DNA from: Eubacteriaceae bacterium
Lineage (GTDB): Bacteria; Bacillota; Clostridia; Peptostreptococcales; Anaerovoracaceae
Length of the DNA stretch: 64,000 nt
Direction of reading: 5' to 3'
NCBI GenBank assembly: GCA_902362805.1
Contig: CABIXY010000009.1
Coordinates: forward strand, 1 to 64,000
Shown: positions 58,501-64,000 of the stretch, piece by piece
Numbering within the stretch: the first letter of the stretch is position 1
How the letters are laid out: every line of letters begins with the position of its first letter
The notes under the pieces: model-generated
What the model was told of the DNA's origin: nothing
The model's input: only the letters and a program-made list of their open reading frames with translations
Databases searched by the model: none
Position numbers and translations under genes: made by a program

Positions 58501-59776
58501 ATACGTAGAGTACCGCAGAGAATTTCACAAGTACCCAGAACAAGGGTTTAGAGAAATCAGAACCAGTGCCAGGATTGCGGAGATCCTGACAGAGATGGGA
58601 TACCAGTGCCTTATGGGACCCGATGTCGTCAAAATAGAGACCATCGGCACGGAAACCGCAACGGAAGAGGAGATGAAGGCAGCCATGGAGAGAGCGGTCA
58701 GCCAGGGCGCAAAACCAGAATTCGTGGAGAGAACGAAGGGGTATCCCGGTGTCATTGCTGAATTTGACACGGGAAGAGACGGTCCTGTGACAGCTTTCCG
58801 TTTTGATATCGACTGTCTGCCTTACGATGAACCGAAGAAAAAAGGCTACAGACCTTTTGAAGAAGGTTATGTTTCCTGTAACGACGGATCTGTTCATGCT
58901 TGCGGTCACGATTCCCACACGGCCATGGGCTTGGGGATCGCGGACAAGCTGATGGCAAGAAAAGAGCAGTTCAAAGGAAAGATCAGGTTGATTTTTCAGC
59001 CGGCAGAAGAGACGTTCAACGGCGCACAGTCCATCATCGATAAAGGACATCTTGACGATGTAGAGTATTTTATCGCTATGCACGTGGCTCTCAGTGCAGA
59101 GAACAGACCTCTGCCATCCAACACCATCGCCTGTGGATGTAAGGACTTCCTCAGCGACAGACAGCTGGATGTTACCTTCCATGGAAGAGCGGCTCACCCT
59201 TGCGGCGCAGCCCAGGAAGGGAAGAACGCTTTGCTGGCGGCTTGCACAGCGGCGCTGAATCTCCACGCTATCGCCCCTCATGAGGAGGGTCTTTGCAGAG
59301 TCAACGTCGGTGAGCTCTATGCAGGTGTTGCTCCCAATACCATCGTGCCTAACGCTTTGATGAAGGTGGAGTACAGAGGACAGACGCCGGCTATCGCTGC
59401 TTATGCCGGCAAAAGGGTGTTTGACATCTTAGATGGTGCAGCAAAAGCCTACGATATGACCTATACTTATCTGGATTACGGTGAAGTGCCGGCCGGAAAG
59501 AGCGATGACGCTATGATGGAGGTCATCCAAAGAGCGGCTAAGAAGGTACCTTGGTTTGAAAAAATCTATTTTGAGGGCAACGTGGGCGGAACGGACGATG
59601 CCGCGGCTATGATTACCAAGGTGCAGCAAAATGGAGGAATGGGCACCTACATTGGCATTGGCAGCGATACGACGCAGCCGGTGCATAATGCCGAATTTGA
59701 TATCGACGAAGACTGTATTGATGCCGCTATCGACTTATGTATGTTTGCCTTAGAAGAATTACACGGCATAGGATAA
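58493..59776 (+). CDS. M20-family amidohydrolase/peptidase (AbgA/AbgB-like)
   Basis: A 427-residue metallopeptidase of the M20 amidohydrolase group. Metal and catalytic residues are in VHACGHDSHTAMGLGIADKL and LIFQPAEETFNGAQSII, with a later VGGTDDAAAM. The small dimerisation domain is entered at FHGRAAHPCGAAQEGKNALL. It resembles p-aminobenzoyl-glutamate or N-acyl-amino-acid hydrolases. The true substrate is unknown. It overlaps the regulator upstream and is followed by a carrier, suggesting uptake and cleavage of an acylated amino acid or peptide. Confidence 0.9.
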   Translation: MSKYVEYRREFHKYPEQGFREIRTSARIAEILTEMGYQCLMGPDVVKIETIGTETATEEEMKAAMERAVSQGAKPEFVERTKGYPGVIAEFDTGRDGPVTAFRFDIDCLPYDEPKKKGYRPFEEGYVSCNDGSVHACGHDSHTAMGLGIADKLMARKEQFKGKIRLIFQPAEETFNGAQSIIDKGHLDDVEYFIAMHVALSAENRPLPSNTIACGCKDFLSDRQLDVTFHGRAAHPCGAAQEGKNALLAACTAALNLHAIAPHEEGLCRVNVGELYAGVAPNTIVPNALMKVEYRGQTPAIAAYAGKRVFDILDGAAKAYDMTYTYLDYGEVPAGKSDDAMMEVIQRAAKKVPWFEKIYFEGNVGGTDDAAAMITKVQQNGGMGTYIGIGSDTTQPVHNAEFDIDEDCIDAAIDLCMFALEELHGIG

Positions 59777-59808
59777 ACGTTATTACTGAAGAAGGAAAGG
59801 AGGTAGGT

Positions 59809-61203
59809 ATGGAAAAGAAAAAACGCAAGTTATCTGTGCCCCATACTTATGTCATCATCGGAATTATATTAGTTATCGTGACGCTAATGACCTATGTCAT
59901 CCCCGCCGGTCAGTATGACCGCGTGATGGATGAAGCCTCAGGTCAGGAAATCATCGTCACGGGATCCTATCATCATGTGGAGCAGACGCCTGTAGGCCCC
60001 TTTAAGATGGTCACGGCTTTAGCAAAAGGCATGGTAGATGCTTCTGACATCATCTTCTTCTGTTTCTTTGCTTATGGTCTTGTCTATATGATGATTAAGA
60101 CAGGCGCTTTTTACGGAGGCGTCAGCGCGCTGAAGAGGGTCATGAGGGGAAAGGAGATTTTAATTCTTCCAGTATTTATGATTGTCTTTGGAATCTGCGG
60201 CTCTACCTTTGGTATGTATGAAGAGGTGTACGGCCTTCTGCCTGCTTTTATCGGCATCGCCATCGCCATGGGTTATGACGGCCTGGTGGGCGGAGCAACA
60301 GTGGTATTGGGCGTCGTCACCGGGTTTGCCGCAGCGACACTCAATCCGTTTACGATTGGTATCGCCCAGGGTATCGCCGGACTTCCTATCGGATCGGGAG
60401 TCGGATACCGCATTATCTGTCTGGTGCTGTTTGAAGCATTGGCGATTTGGTACGTCATGCGCTATGCCCACAGAGTCAAAAAGAATCCTAGCTTGTCTAT
60501 CGTCAGAGATGTTCATTTTAACGTGGACGAAGGCATGACGAGTGAAAAGATGGAGCAGCTGCCTTTCACTGGCAGACATAAACTGATCATGCTGGTCTTT
60601 GTCTGTACCATCGGTCTTCTTGTCTATGGGACGACCCAGTTTGGCTGGTATCTGTCTGAACTTTCCGCCTTGTTCATCATCGCTATGTTTGTCGTCGGAC
60701 TTTTGGGCGGGTTCGGACCGAGCGAAATCTGCAGAAAATTTGTAGAGGCAGCCAGTGAAATCCTTTTCGGTGCGGTGGTCATCGGTGTGGCGCGTTCTCT
60801 GGTTGTGGTCATGAATGAAGGGAACATCATCGACTCCTTAGTATACTATATGTCCAGTGCGCTGACGGATGTACCAAACGGTATCGCGGCTGTGGGCATG
60901 GTCATCGTGCAGAATATCCTGAACTTCTTCATTCCATCGGGTTCAGGACAGGCGGCAGTATCCATGCCGATTATGGCTAACCTGGCGGATTCAATCGGCA
61001 TGCACAGACAGATTGCCGTACTGGCATTCCAATTCGGAGACGGATTCTCCAATATGTTCTGGCCGACGGTCATCGCTACAGAATGCGGCATCATGGGCAT
61101 TCCTCTTCAGAAGTGGTATAAATTTGCCTGGCCGTTATTCATCATGATGTTCGCATTGCAGGTCGTACTGATCGTCGTGGCTACCATGATTGGATACCAA
61201 TAA
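59809..61203 (+). CDS. YfcC/DcuC-family carrier
   Basis: A 464-residue, roughly 12-helix transporter of the YfcC/ArcD-DcuC superfamily. It opens LSVPHTYVIIGIILVIVTLM then TYVIPAGQYDR, with later FVVGLLGGFGPSEICRKFVE and a GSGQAAVSMPIMANLADSIG signature. Characterised relatives carry C4-dicarboxylates, arginine/ornithine or acylated amino acids. ATG 59809 follows AAAGGAGGTAGGT. It is the last gene of the MocR-M20-carrier operon and probably imports the M20 substrate or exports the product. Confidence 0.88.
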   Translation: MEKKKRKLSVPHTYVIIGIILVIVTLMTYVIPAGQYDRVMDEASGQEIIVTGSYHHVEQTPVGPFKMVTALAKGMVDASDIIFFCFFAYGLVYMMIKTGAFYGGVSALKRVMRGKEILILPVFMIVFGICGSTFGMYEEVYGLLPAFIGIAIAMGYDGLVGGATVVLGVVTGFAAATLNPFTIGIAQGIAGLPIGSGVGYRIICLVLFEALAIWYVMRYAHRVKKNPSLSIVRDVHFNVDEGMTSEKMEQLPFTGRHKLIMLVFVCTIGLLVYGTTQFGWYLSELSALFIIAMFVVGLLGGFGPSEICRKFVEAASEILFGAVVIGVARSLVVVMNEGNIIDSLVYYMSSALTDVPNGIAAVGMVIVQNILNFFIPSGSGQAAVSMPIMANLADSIGMHRQIAVLAFQFGDGFSNMFWPTVIATECGIMGIPLQKWYKFAWPLFIMMFALQVVLIVVATMIGYQ

Positions 61204-61237
61204 AGATTGAATTTTAAAAACACATGTGATATACTAA

Positions 61238-61324
61238 GTGCCAGGGAATGAAGTTCTCCCCTGGCATTTGCCTAAACCACTGTCAAAGTTGATGACTTCT
61301 GCAAATATTTGCAGAAGTCTTTTT
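61238..61324 (+). ncRNA. fluoride riboswitch (crcB motif) with terminator
   Basis: GGGAATGAAGTTCTCCC, then AAACC, then AGTTGATGACTTCTGC match the crcB-motif layout: stem-loop, AAAC linker, and a GATGAC-YTCTRC 3' end whose ACTTC pairs back with GAAGT as a pseudoknot. The 3' end overlaps the left arm of the terminator 61294-61319 (GACTTCTGCAAA and complement), followed by TTTTT. Binding of fluoride should prevent terminator formation and switch on crcB, which starts 22 bp later. Confidence 0.85.
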
Positions 61325-61345
61325 GTCTTTAGGGAGGTATCATAT

Positions 61346-61726
61346 ATGTTATTAAACTGTTTTGCCGTAGGTGCCGGCGGCTTTATCGGCTCTGTATTCC
61401 GCTATCTGATCAGCCTGATCCCTGTTTTACATAGGGAAACGCTGCCTTTGCAGACTTTGCTCGTCAACGTGGTCGGTGCAGTGATTATCGGAATCGTCGT
61501 CAAAGGGTCGGAATCTTCAGGCGCCTTCAGTGAGCAAACGATGCTGTTCTTGAAAGTGGGCGTCTGCGGCGGCTTTACGACGTTTTCTTCTTTTGCATTG
61601 GAGTCTTTGAACATCATGCAGGAGGGAAAGAGCGTGATGAGTTTGGTGTACATAGCGGCCAGCGTCGTCTTATGTATCCTGGGCGTGTACATCGGTAAGT
61701 GGATCGTCAGCTATTTTGGCGCATAA
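61346..61726 (+). CDS. crcB: fluoride exporter CrcB/Fluc
   Basis: A 126-residue four-helix protein with FAVGAGGFIGSVFRYLISLI, LLVNVVGAVIIGIV and VCGGFTTFSSFALESLNIM, all hallmark Fluc segments (Asn of the pore and the FTTFSSF phenylalanine track). Fluc works as an antiparallel dimer; a single copy implies a homodimer. AGGGAGGTATC precedes ATG. It is under the fluoride riboswitch and followed 15 bases later by a Usp-type gene, probably co-transcribed. Confidence 0.94.
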   Translation: MLLNCFAVGAGGFIGSVFRYLISLIPVLHRETLPLQTLLVNVVGAVIIGIVVKGSESSGAFSEQTMLFLKVGVCGGFTTFSSFALESLNIMQEGKSVMSLVYIAASVVLCILGVYIGKWIVSYFGA

Positions 61727-61741
61727 AAGGAGGTGGATATC

Positions 61742-62488
61742 ATGAGAAAATTGTTACTACCCATCGATGGATCTGAGCGCAGCATGAAAGCGGCGGAACT
61801 GGTCAGACTTCTGTATGACAAAGAGGACGTAGAAGTGATTTTGATGACGGTACGCAATGATTGTGAATTTGTCAATGAGGAGTCAGAACTAGAAACAATC
61901 AGAGAAGAGTCCCTAGAAATTTTCTCCAATGCCGAGAAAATCCTCGCAGGATATCACATGAAAAAGATCGTGGACTTCGGACATATCGGCAATGCGATTT
62001 TAAGACAGATAGAAGATGAAAAAATCACAGCTGTGGTTATGACTCGTTCTACCAGAGAAGGTTATTTTAAACATCTGGGTTCGGTGACCTCCTATGTGCT
62101 GAAATACGCTCGTTGCCTGATTGTCATCGTGCCAGAGGTGGAAAGATACATATGCGATGAAAAGGGAGCTACAGTATTCTTGTCAGGGCAGTTGTGCAAA
62201 GGGGCTGATTCCTGTATATTGCCTTCGATAGCTGGAAAATGCTGCTATGAAATTGAGGTGCTAAAAGGAAAAGTCCGCCTGAACCATATGGCATATAATC
62301 CGGACGGCGGCACCTGGACTTTGGAGCCCGGAAACCACCAGAGAGCTCATTATGATATCAATGCGGGGGAGACTGTAAAAATAGAACTCTTTGTCGGCGT
62401 CAGGTTTGGCGAGGAAGACCGCATCGATCTTGTCAATCTGAAACACTTTGACCCGACAATTGTGAAATATACATACTTAGAGGAGTGA
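61742..62488 (+). CDS. UspA-domain protein with extra C-terminal domain
   Basis: A 248-residue protein. Residues 1-135 are a UspA domain: KLLLPIDGSERSMKAAELVR, then VVMTRSTREGYFKHLGSVTS with the nucleotide GSVTS motif. Residues 136-248 add a beta-rich region (GNHQRAHYDINAGETVKIEL) not usual in Usp proteins and not recognised. Usp proteins respond to stress, often through ATP binding. ATG 61742 follows AGGAGGTG. It lies in the crcB transcript, so its level may respond to fluoride. An acetyltransferase follows immediately. Confidence 0.82.
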   Translation: MRKLLLPIDGSERSMKAAELVRLLYDKEDVEVILMTVRNDCEFVNEESELETIREESLEIFSNAEKILAGYHMKKIVDFGHIGNAILRQIEDEKITAVVMTRSTREGYFKHLGSVTSYVLKYARCLIVIVPEVERYICDEKGATVFLSGQLCKGADSCILPSIAGKCCYEIEVLKGKVRLNHMAYNPDGGTWTLEPGNHQRAHYDINAGETVKIELFVGVRFGEEDRIDLVNLKHFDPTIVKYTYLEE

Positions 62489-62489
62489 G

Positions 62490-63107
62490 ATGACTATGAG
62501 AGAAGAAGAAAAAATCTTCGCGGGAATGATTTTCGATCCGCGAAAAAAAGAACTTAAGGATATCAAACATAAAGCCCACGAAGCCTGTAAAAGATATAAC
62601 GCTTTGGACGAATACGACCCTGGACGTCTGCCCATTATCAAAGAATTTATCGGTGGTATCGGGGAAACTTATTATTTTCAGGGGCCGATTCAGTTCAACT
62701 ATGGCAGCCATACCTTTATCGGCGAAAATTTCTTTGCTAACTTCAATTTGACCGTCATGGACGATGCTCGCATCTATATCGGCGACAACGTCTGCTTTGG
62801 CCCTAACGTGTCGCTGATGGCTACCAATCATCCGCTGATTGCAGGCGAGCGCATGGGTGTCAATGAAGACGGAACCACGACGATGGCAGAGTTTGCTGAG
62901 GAAATCCACATCGGCAATAACGTCTGGATTGCCTGCAATGCCGTAGTTATCGGCGGTGTTCACATTGGAGACAATGTGGTCATCGGGGCCGGCAGCGTGG
63001 TGACAAAAGATATTCCGGCCGGTTATCTGGCTTACGGGAATCCGTGCCGCGCCGTCAGACCCATTACGAAAGAGGATTCTGTATATAGAGAAGGCTGGGG
63101 GATATAA
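62490..63107 (+). CDS. maltose/galactoside O-acetyltransferase-like
   Basis: A 205-residue left-handed beta-helix acetyltransferase with the Maa N-terminal cap (EEEKIFAGMIFDPRKKELKD), hexapeptide repeats (GSHTFIGENFFANFNLTVMD) and the catalytic region LMATNHPLIAGERM, ending PAGYLAYGNPCRAVRPITKE. It transfers acetyl from acetyl-CoA to a sugar hydroxyl; the substrate is not clear. It begins one base after the Usp stop. ATG 62490 has GAGGAG 3-4 bases upstream; ATG 62496 is an alternative. It is the last gene on this strand. Confidence 0.9.
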   Translation: MTMREEEKIFAGMIFDPRKKELKDIKHKAHEACKRYNALDEYDPGRLPIIKEFIGGIGETYYFQGPIQFNYGSHTFIGENFFANFNLTVMDDARIYIGDNVCFGPNVSLMATNHPLIAGERMGVNEDGTTTMAEFAEEIHIGNNVWIACNAVVIGGVHIGDNVVIGAGSVVTKDIPAGYLAYGNPCRAVRPITKEDSVYREGWGI

Positions 63108-63113
63108 CCCAGC

Positions 63114-64000
63114 CTATTTTGTCTTTTTGTGCACCGGTCTGATATACTTCCAAAACTGCTCGGGACTAAAATAAAAGTAAATCATTCTGCCGGCGGATGT
63201 ATCAAAGCAGTAGTCCGTGTCAGCAAAATCAAAAGACGCCATCGCCTGTTCCATCTTTTCTTCCACACTGCGATTTTCCTGTTCGTAGTCGAAAGGACCG
63301 TGCTCAAAAACAAGGTACTCGCCTTCGGGAACATCAGCCATGCGCATTTGCGGCGGTACTTCACCTTTGTAATCGAAGGGCAGACGTACACCCCAGCACT
63401 CTGTACGAGGAATACCCCAATCGCATAATCGCCCTTCCGGATCGTTCATGTAAGCCATAATCTGGCCGCTGCTGCTGTTGACTTCACTGCCGCCGTCATC
63501 GTCTAACTTACCTTTGATGCTGTCCAGTAAGCCGCAGATCGTCTCATAATCTTGTCCCGGAATCAGGCTTTGCTTCTGCCAAAAATCCCAGTACCCGTTG
63601 CTTTCATAGTTCTTAATGTGCAAAAACTTGTGCGCAGGAATGGTTACAAAATAAATTTTTACATTATCTGTTGATTTCATCATACCAATTTCTCCTAATC
63701 CTAAAAAGTAGCGGTCGAAAGGGTTGATCTTTGTACGAAGAACGAGAGGCTTAGGATTTTTCCGGTATTCGCTCGGAGTGATGCCATAGGTTCTTTTGAA
63801 GGCTCTGGTAAAAGCTTCATGTGAGGAAAATCCGTAATCAAAAGCGATATCCAATATGCTTCTTTCGCTATCTCGCACCTCTTTGAGTGCAAAAGTTAAT
63901 TTCCGCAGCCGCAGATAATCGCGGAATTGCATACCCGATATCTCTTTAAATTTTCTCGTCGTATAAAATTCCGAATACCCCAGCTTTTGAGATAGGATGC
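63114..64000 (-). CDS. AraC-family regulator with GyrI-like C-terminus, 5' end beyond the window
   Basis: The gene runs off the right edge; codons continue past ATG 63932 with LGYSEFYTTRKFKEISG, the first AraC helix-turn-helix, so that ATG is not the start. The second HTH is SILDIAFDYGFSSHEAFTRA then FKRTYGITPSEYRK. The C-terminal half (from about INPFDRYFLG) is a GyrI-like small-molecule-binding domain (IPRTECWGVRLPFD, GPFDYEQENRS). MarA/Rob-type regulators with this fold sense drugs or metabolites. It converges on the acetyltransferase gene, 6 bp apart. Confidence 0.9.
   Translation of the reverse strand, partial: ILSQKLGYSEFYTTRKFKEISGMQFRDYLRLRKLTFALKEVRDSERSILDIAFDYGFSSHEAFTRAFKRTYGITPSEYRKNPKPLVLRTKINPFDRYFLGLGEIGMMKSTDNVKIYFVTIPAHKFLHIKNYESNGYWDFWQKQSLIPGQDYETICGLLDSIKGKLDDDGGSEVNSSSGQIMAYMNDPEGRLCDWGIPRTECWGVRLPFDYKGEVPPQMRMADVPEGEYLVFEHGPFDYEQENRSVEEKMEQAMASFDFADTDYCFDTSAGRMIYFYFSPEQFWKYIRPVHKKTK

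Overview
The window looks like chromosomal DNA of a spore-forming, low-to-mid GC Gram-positive anaerobe of the Clostridia. Seen in the sequence: a cotJA-cotJB-cotJC spore-coat operon behind a sigma-E-like promoter, the addA form of the recombination helicase-nuclease, a NdoA-type mazF, a PdaA-like deacetylase, strong AGGAGG-type ribosome sites and many U-tailed terminators. Placement near Anaerovoracaceae or the former Clostridiales family XIII is only a guess from gene content.

Layout. 1-4260 is an eroded accessory patch: a Phd/RelE toxin-antitoxin pair, a gene remnant, a DUF4143 ATPase bounded by a 29-bp direct repeat, and two genes (a sigma-54 activator and a YtcJ-type amidohydrolase) whose 5' halves have been lost at one shared junction. 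4300-13830 holds gpmI, addA, a patatin, a LysR gene facing a split chromate transporter, a Crp/Fnr regulator and trxA. 13926-25775 is transport and amino-acid metabolism: a Mef-like MFS exporter behind an apparent translation attenuator with a 4-codon leader peptide, NhaC, a PHP phosphatase, a repeat-rich gap, then pucR facing an ornithine cyclodeaminase/aminotransferase/homoserine dehydrogenase operon, and a MATE exporter. 25970-32680 is housekeeping: gdhA, mgtE, a lipoprotein, nnrD, mazF and a split transketolase. 32680-35550 is accessory: a nuclease-like gene with a decayed paralogue fragment, and an array of nine 94-bp hairpin units followed by four 41-bp units. 35650-46690 is core: PrcB-like protein, a MinD-like protein without the P-loop lysine, ftsEX with an M23 hydrolase, recJ, ctpA, a TrpR-like regulator, PPTase, MBL protein, recX, tcdA, aquaporin. 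46840-56730 has sod, a palindrome cluster, a stand-alone DUF4062 protein, a two-component system, pdaA-like deacetylase, GDSL hydrolase, DUF1836 regulator, cotJ operon, lipoprotein, EamA exporter and dtd. 57020-64000 has a MocR-type regulator without its PLP lysine, its likely target pair (M20 hydrolase and YfcC carrier), a fluoride riboswitch with crcB, a Usp protein, an acetyltransferase, and an AraC regulator cut by the window edge.

The strongest unexplained structures are: (1) the tandem hairpin array at 34551-35371, with paired base changes in its inner stem; (2) a 126-bp three-hairpin repeat present three times, one copy forming an in-frame N-terminal extension of gpmI; (3) two inverted copies of a roughly 260-275-bp element with 46-bp terminal inverted repeats; (4) the MYLR attenuator in front of the MFS exporter; (5) the MocR-type regulator with Leu in place of the PLP lysine; (6) an unlisted 29-residue membrane peptide next to one 126-bp repeat. 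All family calls come from reading motifs by eye; no database search was possible.
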